From Kappaphycus alvarezii (taxonomy: Eukaryota > Rhodophyta > Florideophyceae > Gigartinales > Solieriaceae), in contig NADL03000147.1 in assembly GCA_002205965.3 (NCBI GenBank), forward strand, positions 143,815-207,814: a DNA stretch of 64,000 nt, given 5' to 3'. The notes under the pieces were generated by a model, which worked only from the letters and a program-made list of their open reading frames with translations, did no database searches and was not told the origin of the DNA. A program made the translations under genes and the position numbers. This document shows positions 21,480 through 32,567 of the stretch, piece after piece. Every line of letters begins with the position of its first letter. The stretch's first letter is position 1.

Positions 21480-23960
21480 AATGAGTACTATTACCAATAG
21501 CAATTCAAACAATGCTTCTGACAAGCATACTCTGCCGTCAGCGACGACGCCTGTACTTACATCTTCTATTTAAGCTGACACGACTGGAAAGCGTCATTTT
21601 GAGAGTTACAAAGGGAAATGAAACAATCTCATCTTTACCTATATCGAATTGGAATGTTCGAATGGTCCTATTTTTGAAAAGAAATATGGGTGCAGAATCT
21701 GTAAAACTGTTAGAGCTATCGGAAGAGGGCCAACCAATCTCAAGCTTCACTTATCCTAGAGACACAGGACAATGGATTTCGGCAATCCATTAGTGCTATC
21801 AACTCGCAATTCAGCTCTGATTGGACAAAAAAATGCAAAGAGATCCCCCTCAAATGCTCCAAGCGAAGGTGCCAAAGAGGGTTCAATTCCGTCTAGGTTT
21901 ATAAGTTTGTGCGCTGAATGGGTTGCATTAAACCAGAGACCTCTATCAATTATGGAGGATGTCGGGTTTCGAAAATATCATGAAAGAATTTGCTCCAAAG
22001 TTACATGACGTCAGTACTCAGTCCGTCGTGAGGCGTTTACGCAATGCTGAGAAAGATGTGGATGCTCAAAATTTAAAAGATCTTGAAAATATCAGCGTGC
22101 TTGCTGCAACAAGATCTTGAAAAGGTCAGCGTGCTTGCTGCAACAAGAGACGTTTGGACATCTGAAAATTACGAGTCCTACTCATCCTGACAGTCTCATA
22201 CATAGATGAAAATTGGGATTTCCAAAACAAGGTGATTGCATGCTCAAAGGTGAAGGGAAGACATAGTGGAAAGGAGTTGTCGGCCTTCCTGATATATATT
22301 AACAAAAAGGTCGGTATTCTGAAGAACTTTTCCTTCGTCACAACTGGCAATAAATCAAGTGCTAGGAAGCGGGTAAGACTGACAGCCGACGAAGTTGGAA
22401 TTTTAAATGACATTTTCAGTCAGATCTTATCGGGAAAGAGCGAATGCACGAAGCTGGATCTTCCGGTAAATCTGGAAGTGATTTTGAATCATTGCAAGAG
22501 GAGGAAAAACTGTCGCTAATTTCATCCATTGGGGCAGTTAATTCAAGTTCTGACTTAATATTCCACTCAACTTTCAAAGAAACATCCAATGAGAACCATG
22601 AAAACATATTCGAGGGAGATGTTTCCGACCTTTTATCAAAAGATGACCTCGAAATTACTAATCTAACACGAGACTGGTTGCTACTCCTTATTTACGCGAC
22701 GGAATCAACTAATCGCCCGTATCCAAAAAGTCAACCTATTCCACTCTCTTGGAATCGCATCTCTTACACGACCCACTCTTATCAGCTGTCCGTCAAGAAG
22801 GCTTTTGAAAGGGGATAAGTTTATACAGCTGTCTCAAATTCACGCCAACCCATGAAATTCTTTAAAAAGTCCTTAGTGGCTGGAACCCATCTTCTGAAGG
22901 AATTGAAAGAGCGTAAGCAGAAAGTGCTGAGACCTATAGTGGATGTACCAACACGGGGGATCCACTGCAGTTATCATTAAGAGATTTACGAAGTTGGAAA
23001 CCTGCCTTACAGCGGCTACTGACAAGATGTATGCAGATGACGTTGAATGGTCTGGGGGTGGGCCCGGTGAGAAACCATCTCCCCGTGAAACCCTTACCTT
23101 GGAAGATATTCTTGATTTGGTCATTTCAATTGAAGTAAGCACCACGATTCTTGGTAAGCAGTCCAGTCCGAGTGTCCACTTCATAAATGTCAGCACAGCC
23201 CAACTTTTACGGAAAATCAAGGAAATTCAGGACCAACCGAGCAACGATTCCTGTATTCATGATTTAGCATCCAGTTTTCAAATTTAATCCCTGAAAATAG
23301 GGCAAAGAACAATTTGAAATGCCCAATGGCTGCAAAGTGTGCACATGTGGCATCTATTCTCACAACCCCGTTCAAAAAGTAGAAGCATAAGGCCTATCTT
23401 GGTGGCATTTCTGCATACAAGCGTTTTGAAATCAATGCAGTGAAATTGATCAGTGCAATGAGATAAGAATATTTTCCAGAAGAAGTGAATGAAGAACCAC
23501 CTTGTCAGGTTTCACAATATGTGGAACCATCCAAGGTTCCAGGAAATGATTTTCTTTCATTTCTCGCTGAAAATTCTTTGGATAGCGCAAATGATAGCTA
23601 TAAAAGCTTGGAGGAGGAATTCCGTATTTACATGGCTACAGTAAAGGCTCAAAGTGATTCCTGTCCTCTCCACTTTTAAAAGAAGAACTTCCAATTGTTC
23701 ACTCTTCTTTCTCGCCTGGCACGCTTGGTATTCACGCTTACTGCAACATCTACCGATTCCGGACGGATTTTCAACGTCGCTGGAACTGTCAGATCTAGGA
23801 AAAGATCTCTTCTATCTTCGAATATGGCAGAATGTCTTGTCAAAGTGGGGCACTATCTTAATAAATACAGGCGTCTTCTTTCGAATGTTAATTGCTACTA
23901 TGTTGAGCATTGATTTCATTTTTATGCCTCATCCTCTCTTTTTCAGGGCAAGACTTTAGG
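21480..23960 (+). pseudogene. hAT-family transposase relic with BED finger
   Basis: A BED-type zinc finger is readable near 21,680-21,765: YGCRICKTVRAIGRGPTNLK, then LHLS, a stop and RH, which gives the C..C...H...H spacing. It is followed by RFISLCAEWVALNQRPLSIM (about 21,892-21,951), a conserved stretch before the catalytic core of hAT enzymes. At the end (about 23,745-23,910) comes the C-terminal dimerisation region, TDSGRIFNVAGTVRSRKRSL, corresponding to the family's SERxFSxAG...R box. Many stops and shifts lie between. A 34-bp tandem duplication occurs at 22,079-22,146. I did not find terminal inverted repeats. hAT enzymes are DDE cut-and-paste transposases. Confidence 0.7.
22079..22146. 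repeat. 34-bp tandem duplication in the hAT relic
   Basis: The sequence GATCTTGAAAA followed by TCAGCGTGCTTGCTGCAACA occurs twice in a row with two mismatches. It shifts the transposase frame. Confidence 0.8.
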
Positions 23961-24700
23961 GTCAGCAACTCCAGATCTTTGAGATAAATCAAAACTATTC
24001 TCTCTTATTTGAACTTGCGAAATTTTTTCAATAGCTTATAATTTATCTCTTAGCTATTGAAAATAACTACTGACGAACTGTATACAGAAATTCTATTGAA
24101 TAGAGATGATGCTTTTATAAAAAAACGTCTTTGGGTATTGGTTCGGCTATGGCACGTCGGAAGGATGGAGTTGTATAACTTAAAAAAATCAATATTTTTC
24201 ACGATTAAAGTACAAGTTCTATTGAGTATCTATTTACCAAATACAATACCATTTAAAGGTGCAAAAATGTCACAAATGAGTAACATTATACCTCATAATA
24301 GCAAATTGTGTCAGTGGTCTTACTTACATAATGTAAGGGGAAAAAGTTATCACTGCAGCCCCCTACAAATCTTATCTGCGTTTTTTGACTTGCTAGATAT
24401 ACTTTTGCATATGGGGGAATACCCCTTTATCAGATGTAACCTTGTCCTGTCTCATGTTCAAGTAGGCGCCGAAGCATCCTGAAAACCGAGTCAATGCACA
24501 GATTAGTCATGCCTCCAAGTGGATTGGAGGTTTTTGAGTTCGCCATCGGAACTCAGCGAGGAACTGAACCCTGGCCTGTGTGGTAGTGATATTTTAGACT
24601 CTACTTATTGATGGTGGTCTGAGTTGCATTATCTGCTGTGCGGAGTCCTCAGTAGATACTGAATGCCTTAAAATTCTTTCTCTGCTCTTTCCCCTGGTAC
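23960..24700. other. Stretch without recognisable gene
   Basis: A 141-codon open frame (24,057-24,482) begins with a non-conserved start and has no known motif; the DNA is very AT-rich. I consider it fortuitous or a fragment of an unknown element. Confidence 0.3.
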
Positions 24701-24905
24701 AATTTCGTTTATCGAGGAGTTACTTCCGCAGATCGCATCCAAGTGTCACTCAACACCTGGTGTTATCCGCTGCTGTATCTACCAGCGACTGAGTTGCACT
24801 CTCTGGTCATCCATTGCTCAAGTTATCCTGTCCCAAGCACCGATGCGCATGGACAACGAGGTACATCCGGTTATATCTTAGCGACATAGTCAGTCGTGCA
24901 TTTTC
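24700..24905 (+). pseudogene. 3' tail of the RLE-type non-LTR retrotransposon
   Basis: The frame from 24,711 reads IEELLPQIASKCHSTPGVIR, then IYQRLSCTLWSSIAQVILSQ, ending with HPVIS and a stop at 24,879-24,881. It parallels the end of the element at 39.2-39.4 kb. The 3' flank GACATAGTCAGTCGTGCA is also shared. It is more diverged than the 14.9-kb tail. Confidence 0.7.
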
Positions 24906-24945
24906 CACGACATATATTCAATCTGCACTAATAAATGGTCACCCC

Positions 24946-25425
24946 GTCGTAGTGCCGAGAGGGGGCCTCCACCTCATGAGACCGGATATTAGGGCAATGG
25001 GAAGCCGCGGGGGGACTGACTTCCTCGACATCAACTTTTTCAATCCTCTCGCGCCATCGAACAGGAGAGTCAACAAGTTCAACCCCTTGAACTCTCTTAA
25101 CGCAGCCCGAGCTGGGAAGCAAAGAAAGTACCAATCTTTAATCGCTACTTCCATTCGAGGCAGACTCGTCCCCGTGCCCATATTCACCCTCGGCGGTTGG
25201 CACTCAGACGCTTACGCCGTCATAGCAGAGTTGGCAAGAATGGTTGCAGGCAGGGCCATGGAATCATACGGGAAGGGTCGCGGGATATTCATGCAAAGGC
25301 ACGCTGCTGTTATACAGAAAGGGAATGCGATAGTGCCAGCGCAGCCAGCAAAAGTTTTGCTGCGCCAGCGCAGCACCTCTGACAGCTCAGCAGGAATGCT
25401 TAGATATTTTATGATATTAATCTAG
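24946..25425 (+). pseudogene. Restriction-like endonuclease fragment of a second non-LTR lineage
   Basis: The frame contains MRPDIRAMGSRGGTDFLDIN, matching the PD...D(L/I) catalytic pattern of restriction-like endonucleases at the C-terminus of early-branching non-LTR elements. Downstream come ARAGKQRKYQSLIA (the lysine) and PVPIFTLGGWHSDAYAVIAE, which is common to this endonuclease group. The first methionine is arbitrary; the fragment is 5'-truncated. It ends near 25,425, where a duplicated GCCAGCGCAGC word occurs. This enzyme nicks target DNA to prime reverse transcription. Confidence 0.65.
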
Positions 25426-25429
25426 TACC

Positions 25430-26060
25430 AAATGCTACTGTAGTCATTAGATTTAATTTTTATGGTGGACTATTTCTACAATTTACTGTACTATACTTCC
25501 AAATACGGTGCAGACGGGCTACAAAAAAGCCTATATAAGGGCTTGCGTACCGAGTAGCGGAGCAATTCCAAGACAAGAATCATCAGCCATCAAACAGAAG
25601 AAGTAAAATTTTGTTCTTGCTGCAATAAGGGGAAGCCAACCCGTCGAGCACAACTGTCAGTAGTGTCATACTTTGTAAGCTCGGCTTGTAGGGCTTACAG
25701 GAGACTTCCACCAGCAACCTTGCTGCGTGCTACACGTGTCATACCTTTTGGGCTGTGATAATACAGCTGCAGTCGCTGTCACGTCCAACGCGGCCTGCCT
25801 GCTGGCTGGTCTCGCGGCGGCCTTCCAGTGACTTTGACCCGGATTAACTCCGTTTTCTTGGTTCTTTCATGCCGCCCACTTGTACCAATTATTTGATGCG
25901 TTTTGAAACATAGTCTAATCTATTTTTAAATCATTAAAACACCCCAAGTTTTCCCCCTAATATATGGGGTCTAAAATTTTCCACTGTTTTAAGTAATATC
26001 TATTGTATTAAAATTTTTAGGAAAAAGTGGTTTAGTCCTTGTCAAATAAGGCACTAGATT
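25430..26060. other. AT-rich stretch with promoter-like TATA, possible LTR remnant
   Basis: A CCTATATAAGGGCTT word at about 25,529 lies in a context that resembles the solo LTR at 38,070-38,659 (CTCTATATAAGGGGCTG at about 38,287). No LTR borders or coding sequence could be defined. Nothing else was seen. Confidence 0.25.
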
Positions 26061-26149
26061 GCGCTACTGTACTGTATAGCAATATATCCGAGCAAACAAC
26101 CACGCTCTGTACTGTCTCACGTTCCATCCCTGCCCCTTCTCGATCCGCT

Positions 26150-26330
26150 CGGGAGCCAGGCGATCGAGTGCTCCCCCATGGAGGGATGGTTCGAAGGCAG
26201 AACCACCTGCGGATCGCAGGTGGTTGTATTTTCGAAGGACCTCGCAGGATGCGGAACAAGCTATTATCGCGACTCTTTAGGCCCGCATTAGTGATGCGGG
26301 CCAAAAGAGTCCTAGGCTGGCGATTCGTGC
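26150..26330 (+). other. Strong stem-loops upstream of the RT fragment
   Basis: Two hairpins stand out: AACCACCTGC-loop-GCAGGTGGTT (about 26,200-26,224) and GGCCCGCAT-TAGTG-ATGCGGGCC. The second is extended by GACTCTTT...AAAGAGTC to a stem of about 17 pairs (26,271-26,312). They lie about 100 bp before the RT-like frame and may be an RNA structure of that retroelement. Confidence 0.6.
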
Positions 26331-26419
26331 CCGTGGGATTCGAATCGTTGGGATTTCCTTCCGAGCCGACTACCAATGATGGGATACACATTGAGATGAA
26401 GACAGAGCCCGTTCTCTTC

Positions 26420-26990
26420 GCCACTATGCTGTGCAACTGGTAGACGACAATAGGCCGAACACTCCACTACTCCCAGAACTGGGCCACAGGCACCTTGATC
26501 CCGGTCCACAAACGCGGGGACCAACACACTCCAGCGAATTGCCGACCGCTTTGCCTCTTATCGCACTGCCGGAAAGCCATCGAAGGAGGTCTCGCCTCTT
26601 TCCTAGCCGACCTCACAGAACCCCACCTAATGCAATTTGGCTTCCAAAGAAGAAGAGGCCCCCTCCACGCTCTCATAGCCAAGGAAGCAGCCATAAGACA
26701 AGGGGGTCGCTGCCTCGCTGCCCTGGACATGCTGAAGGCCTACGACAGGGTCAACCGTAAACTGCTCTTACACGATTGCGGACGCATGCTCCCCCACAGA
26801 GAAACAGCCATGATAAGAGCATGCCTCTTGCCGCTCAAGGTCTGGACAAGAGACGAATGTACCTATAGCTATTCTGAGGCCGGGGGTAAGTCAGACATCA
26901 GAAAAGTTAATCAAAAGAGCACATACAGAGGGGGGGACGTTTCGTTGGCGCTCAGCAAAATATGCCCGGATTCTACTGAATCTTAACCTT
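26420..26990 (+). pseudogene. Non-LTR reverse transcriptase fragment
   Basis: The frame from about 26,426 (one stop early on) runs through LIPVHKRGDQHTPANCRPLC, FLADLTEPHLMQFGFQRRRG and CLAALDMLKAYDRVNRKLLL. These are RT motifs 1, 2 and A: the 'NYRPI' region, the 'GF...R' and the catalytic aspartate in 'LDMLKAYD'. It breaks off near 26,870, before the YxDD motif, and then runs into unrelated sequence. It is probably of the same lineage as the endonuclease fragment at 24.9-25.4 kb, though not from the same copy because the order is wrong. Confidence 0.8.
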
Positions 26991-26999
26991 TTTTCGTTA

Positions 27000-27590
27000 C
27001 TGTACAAATACTTTCCTGCAATTTGGGGGCAGGGATTTCCGTAAGCATTGCCCCCGTCCAATAATATTTGTGGATCAATTTCGTCAAAAAATGTTATGAT
27101 ACACCTGCGTTTGCACGCGGTTGTACCGGGCCACACTTATGATCGGTCAAAAAATGGCGAGGCTTGAGGGGGAATGCTGATTGGACGGGGCCGGGACCAC
27201 GGGGGAAGGGGCGGATGCTTATTGGAGGTGGTCAGGAGGTCCCATTTGGGCATAATAATTGCCTTCATCGGGGGTAAGTCCAGGTACATCGGGGGGTAAG
27301 TCCAGGTACACAAGGGGTAAGTCCGCAGTGAGAATTAGGCTGTGCGAACGTGCACAGCCTGTAAGTCAGGCTATTACGTTGTGCAAAAGTTCAATGCTTG
27401 TCCCACCATATCCGCGTGGCAGGCTCTAGGATATTGTTGAATAGCAGATAGAAACTGAAAAAGAATTTAAGGAATAGTGAAGTTGAGGTGGGGAAAAAGC
27501 AAGGATACAAGGAACGGGAAAGTATGGATAAGAGGCGAAATGAAAATATAGGCCGAACTGTTGGGTCAGCCTAGTGAATAAACAAAACAA
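27000..27590. other. Intergenic DNA with short tandem repeat and hairpin
   Basis: Three copies of GGGGTAAGTCCAGGTACA-like units occur at about 27,266-27,325. A hairpin AGGCTGTGC...GCACAGCCT lies at about 27,337-27,361. No gene is seen. The right end borders unit 1. Confidence 0.5.
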
Positions 27591-27625
27591 TTTAGGGGTT
27601 TTAGGGTTTTTTTTATTAGGGGATT
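27591..27625 (+). repeat. Telomere-like tract at the left end of unit 1
   Basis: TTTAGGGG, TTTTAGGG and, after a T run, ATTAGGGG lie directly before the first base shared with unit 2. A comparable tract stands in the same place at 45,003-45,026. Confidence 0.6.
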
Positions 27626-27649
27626 TAGTTACCGGCCTGGTGGGGATTT

Positions 27650-29100
27650 GGGTGGCCGAGGGGATTTGTTGCACATGTTATTTATATGTTGCGATAAGGC
27701 TTGTATGGTCCTTGGAAGTATTCAGGAGTGCTTCATTGTCTTCCTAACAACAGTTGAAGGCATAGAAGTAAAAATATTTTGGGTTATGACAATTTTTCGA
27801 AAATGTCGATTTTGCCTATTTTTGATGCGGTTGTACCGTTTTTTCTAGGAAATGGATTACAGACCTATATTAACCCGTTATTATTTAAGAAATGGATGGA
27901 GTAGGCAGTGTATCACAACAGTTTTATGAAAAAGTGTGCAAAGATAGCGTCATGCAGACTCGTGGTGTTGCCATGTTTTTAAGGCGGTTTTTGACGGTAA
28001 ACTCGATTTTGTGGAGTGTTTGTTCAACTAAAGCATGAATCTTGTGCTGAGGTGGTCCCTTGATAGTGGTATTCAGCGTCTATATTATATTTGTGTGCTG
28101 CGATCATGGCCTATGCAGTGATATGGGTCGGGGCTACCTGATTTTCCCTACTATATCCATTTTTTGGGATTGCAGTGAAAATCGATGAAATGAACAGTTG
28201 ATATTAGTAAGGTTTATGTTGGATACGCTGCAAGTCAAACTCTGCATAAAAGTGGCCAATGCAAAAAAACTTGCTCTTTAAGCGGAATTGATGACGGCTC
28301 TGTTTGCGAACAAGTGATCCAATGTGCTCTTAGTGTGTTCTTGGGACCTTGTAAAGTGAGCTGGATACAAATTCGCTTTTATCCGAAAAACTCCGCAAGG
28401 AATCGTTAGTAGTAAGAAATTGGGTAAGGTTTCCTGAACACGAGGATCTGCTGAATTTACATAGGTGACGCACTCAAAGCATTTGTTTATAAATTGCTTC
28501 CTAACTGAGAAAAAAAAACTGAATACCGTCTTGCCTTTATTGAATCCTTGAATCCATTTGGTAGAGAAATAATTCCTAAATCCTGATAAATGGAGCAGTT
28601 GGTATTAGTATGCCTTGTTTTCGGTGCGTGGAATGTAATGCTCCGGTGATTGGTGTCGATAAAAAATGACACAGAGCGACCTTTTTGTGTTTACTAGATC
28701 CATTTGGGGATAAATATGACTTGAAATCCGTTGGATTGCTTATATCACAAGAGTAGGAAAAGTATGATGCTGTCCGGGATGTAAGGATTTGGAGAATGTA
28801 TTTGTCTTTAATCAAGTCATTGGCTGGTTCAATGCTTCCTAAATGAGAAACGTGACGTACAAATACCTTATGGTCTTTATTCAATTTAGTTGATGCGTGT
28901 GTTTTCAGTTGCAACCTGATGAATACAGCAGATCACCTTAGTAAGTATTTGCATGGTGCTCGTAATGTGAGGTTCAGGCTAATGGTGGGGTGGGAATATA
29001 TGCCTTGAAATCCGTTGGAGCGATTGTCCTCAAAATGAATTTTTAAGGGACGCCCAGTGTGAGCCTTTCGAGCATGGATGGAGAGCTTTTATCGTTCTGA
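27650..29100. other. Long non-coding left region of unit 1
   Basis: No credible gene. The open frames in it (for example minus 28,576-28,914) have no motif. A core word of the palindrome family, ACAATTTTTCGAAAATGTCG, occurs at about 27,788. The phrase CTTGAAATCCGTTGGA occurs twice (28,719 and 29,003). The position before gene A and the repeat content suggest a control or maintenance region. Confidence 0.4.
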
Positions 29101-29880
29101 TGAATATCAAAGTCTTACGCGATCTAGGAGTGAGAGTCATGTTGGAAGGAGGAATTTTGCCATTTACGTTCATACGGACTGCTTAAGAAACATAGGACTT
29201 ATGGATAAATGACATTGAGGGCCATCCGCACTTGTTTCTAACTGACATGATGTAGCAATGGTAAAGAGATTTTTGACCTCTACAAGGCTCATAGAACTTG
29301 AGCGTCATTCTAGGCTCTATTTCTATAAAAATGATCATGAAATCTATCACAAACGGCAGGGTTTTAGCGTATTTATTACAACAGAGAGATTGTATTTGCC
29401 ATTCCTGGTCTTACTTGCAAAACAATGATCATAAAGTCTACCTTGCATGGCCTTGAAATTTCAGTTCGGAATGAGAGAATTTGGAGCGAGCCGTCATTTC
29501 TGCATATTGTGTTTTGAAAGAAATGGCAGCGAAGATCATCCGGACATATTTCTATCTGACATGATTTCACCATGCAAAAGAGGTTTTGGACAACAACGAC
29601 TTTCTGTGAAATACAAAGTCTTTCCCGGTTCTGTTTACATAAAAATGGCCATAACGTCCATCATATACGGCTTTAGGGTTTTAGGGTTTTTTTTCACCAT
29701 GCAAAAGAGGTTTTGCACAACAACGACTTTCTGTGAAATACAAAGTCTTTCCCGGTTCTGTTTACATAAAAATGACCATAACGTCCATCATATACGGCGG
29801 GGGATTCGTAGTGTGTAATTTCCGGTTCTACTTCCAAAAACATGTTCATAACGTCGAAATAAAACGGCCAGGAGCCGGCG
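29100..29880. repeat. Degenerate tandem array with period near 100 bp (unit 1)
   Basis: Variants of a block ending ATGAYCATAAAGTCYATC...ACGGC recur at about 29,331, 29,426, 29,531, 29,645, 29,772 and 29,841. Two copies (about 29,570-29,671 and 29,694-29,798) are almost identical and separated by a telomere-like CTTTAGGGTTTTAGGG tract. No reading frame is conserved across units. Confidence 0.65.
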
Positions 29881-29969
29881 GGTTGCAATGGAGAGAGTTC
29901 AGAGCAGGCTGCACATATAGTTCTTGGATTTAGGGGTTTTCAATTTGGGTTTCATTCTTGATTTCAGTT

Positions 29970-30006
29970 GCCACGTGTATATCACAATTTTTAGAATTAC
30001 AACTGT
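29970..30006. promoter_or_regulatory. CACGTG palindrome P1 before gene A (unit 1)
   Basis: The left arm CCACGTGTA and the core CACAATTTTTAGAATTAC match the other sites; the right arm is degenerate (ACAACTG). It lies 221 bp before the ATG of gene A. Confidence 0.5.
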
Positions 30007-30226
30007 AAAATCAATAGTCAGTTACTATTTGCTTTGATTTGATTCTGCGCTTGCAATTAATTTGGGTACTTAAAGTCCAACGTTTTTCTTCCGTCTCTTC
30101 CTTCTCCCTCTCCAAACATATCCACATCTACCCTGCATCTCCACCCGCACCTATATCAGAATCAACAGATTATATTTCTCTACTAACTTAACTCGTTGCA
30201 TACCTCTCTAAACATCTCTCTTCCAA

Positions 30227-32567
30227 ATGGCGCAAATGTTCCGTGCCTGTTTTAGCATCAAGCAGCTCAACATCATCTCCGATGCGATGTCAGAGAAGGC
30301 CTTCGTCCTGTCGATAATGCCACTGTCGAAGTTATTGCGGAGGACATGAAAAGTTTTGGTTTTGACCAAGCGAAGAGAGGAACATTTATCATGGGAATCA
30401 AGACTTCGCATAGAGCTCACTTCAACGATGTCGCGCCCGGCTCTATGAAGGGAATGGTTTGGAACTTGAGCGCCAGGGAATTAGAAGCACTTCCATCCAT
30501 AGATCTATGCACCTCACAAGCGGACGCCGAGTCGGATCTGAAAGAATTCATTTTTATTGATGGCCGTCACCGACACAGGAGCATTGTTCAGGCCTTCTCC
30601 GATCGGGATGACATACTGGAAACGTACTTGTACTTTGATGTTTTCCTCAATATACCTACAAGCCAGGCCTTAGTGATGTCTTACAACGCATCTCGCATTG
30701 CAAAATCGTCAGTTCCGTGCTTTCTCGACGAGTTGATCTGTATGAGAGGCCAGAAGTCCAAGCACGAATTACATTCTGCGATGAGGTTGTCGAAGAAACA
30801 GGTATCCGTTCTGAAGCATTTGAATGCCTGCATTACTCCCCTTTCACAGAGAGTGATCCAGCGTTGGCGCTCTTTGGGCCTCTTCTCGCTATCTAACATC
30901 ATGGACAGGGGAAACAGAATGCTATGGACTTTTTGCATGCTTTTTCGCCTGGTACCATCAGATTGACGATGATGCGAAGGGGAAGAAAGAGCGCACTTTG
31001 CTCATCTCTTCACGCAGCTTCTTTGTATTCTCATTCCCGTTTGATGTTGGCTATGCAAGGATTTGTGTTCGCCGCTATTGTTGTTGTCTACCGGCAGGTT
31101 CACAAGAAAAATGGCTCCTTAAGCGCCGCGGGAGTTCTTGAAAGGGTATCCAGCAGCATTACGATCGCAATGCTGGATATACTACCGAGATGGAAAGCCG
31201 AAAACAACAGTCTATCAGATGCACAGAAAATGTTTTGGGCGCTTTTTGTGACTTCGATTTCTTCCACTGCCCCATTTGATCAAGATTTGGAACAAGCTCA
31301 TTCTAAATTTCGCGAGGTGTTGCAGTTGTGGGTTCGGTCGAATTTGCTTGTGAAGATCTTGCACCAGCAAAACATCTATTCGACTCCATCCAGTCTCGTC
31401 TTTCCTCACCAGCTCGTGGCATGAAAATTGGGAAGGGCACAAAGAAGCCCAGATGAAGCAACATCCCTCCAAAAAAGAAAATGCGAGTCGAAAGTCATGA
31501 CGTATCTGACGTAATTGTTGAGGGGAAATTCAAGAGGCTGCTGACAAAATCACCGAAACGATCTCCGAATACATACCAAAGGGGAGTAGTCCCAACGTCA
31601 TTGTTGCTCCGATCCCCAAAACCGGGATACCAATCCAAAGCTCGAGGTGGTGGAACCTATTTTGAAAGTAAGGGAGAAACGCGCCTCGGTCGCAAAGGTG
31701 GTACATCTTACGTCAAAAGAAGTTATGGGGAGGGAAAAGATTCTTCAAATATCTGATGATAGCGTTGGAAGCACGGACGAGAAGTGTCTTGATGTTCGGA
31801 ACGTGGAGAAAGTGAAGATGCATATGCCAGCACGTGAGGAAGCTGATGAAGAGGTTGCAGACCGAACCGAAGACGATGCTGCAATTATGATTCTGCCTTC
31901 AAGCGCCCGCAGGCACCGAGAAAATACTCATTTAAGTGTTAGAAAGACTCGGAGTAGCGAAAGGCTGCGCTCTAAAAGGGACTTCTGCGATTCCCATCGC
32001 AGTAATGAGGTCAAGACGCAGCGCGAACAGGTCCCCTCGCAAAAGGCCAAACGAAAGAACTTCCCGGGAAAACGGGCATCTGAGCCTACCCCTCAACCGT
32101 CGAGTTCATGTGGACGTATTGATCCAGAAGTTCGACGCAAAATTGCGTGCGCCTCAAACTGTCTCGAGCTGGCTGATAAATACCTACAACAAATCGAAAT
32201 CGTTCAGGTATCGCAGCATGAAGAGAGAATTCTCGAAATCGAGCCGGAACCTCTCCACAATGGAGCGAAGTGGATTGGCTTCTTCAAGTCCTATGATAAC
32301 TGCTACGGACATACTGTCTCCGAAGTACTTGAAGAGATTTTCCTTAAGAACTATAACATGGAGTATGCCATAACAATGAACGAGACTGCCGTTATGTCTC
32401 CTGAGAAGTCATTTGGAAATGGAAAGCTTAAATTATACTCTCAGACGATCGTTGTCTCGCCAGAGTTCGATGGGTCTTTGTCGAATATTGCTTCGACATG
32501 CATCTGCCACTTTTTGGTTTACGCTAATATCCTGAGATCCAAACATCGCTTAAAATTCAGTCGTTGA
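30227..32567 (+). pseudogene. Gene A, ParB-like domain protein (unit 1 copy)
   Basis: The start at 30,227 (MAQMFRACFSIKQ) follows P1. A ParB/sulfiredoxin-like core is visible around residue 108: EFIFIDGRHRHRSIVQAF, then MSYNASRIAKSSVPCFLDEL and a helix-turn-helix-like segment LHSAMRLSKKQVSVLKHLNA. ParB proteins bind centromere-like sites and use such a fold as a nuclease or CTP switch. The second half is charged, contains PPKKKMRVE (present in the unit 2 copy as a nuclear-type signal) and ends KHRLKFSR. This copy is broken near 30,300, 31,326 and 31,450-31,650 by indels absent from unit 2. Shifts near 30,945 and 31,040 are shared by both units. Confidence 0.55.

Noticed and set aside
24057..24482. 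141-codon ORF
   Set aside because: Very AT-rich, no motif, no support from context.
29100..29880. CRISPR array
   Set aside because: Repeats are degenerate, about 100 bp and without regular unique spacers; the genome is eukaryotic.
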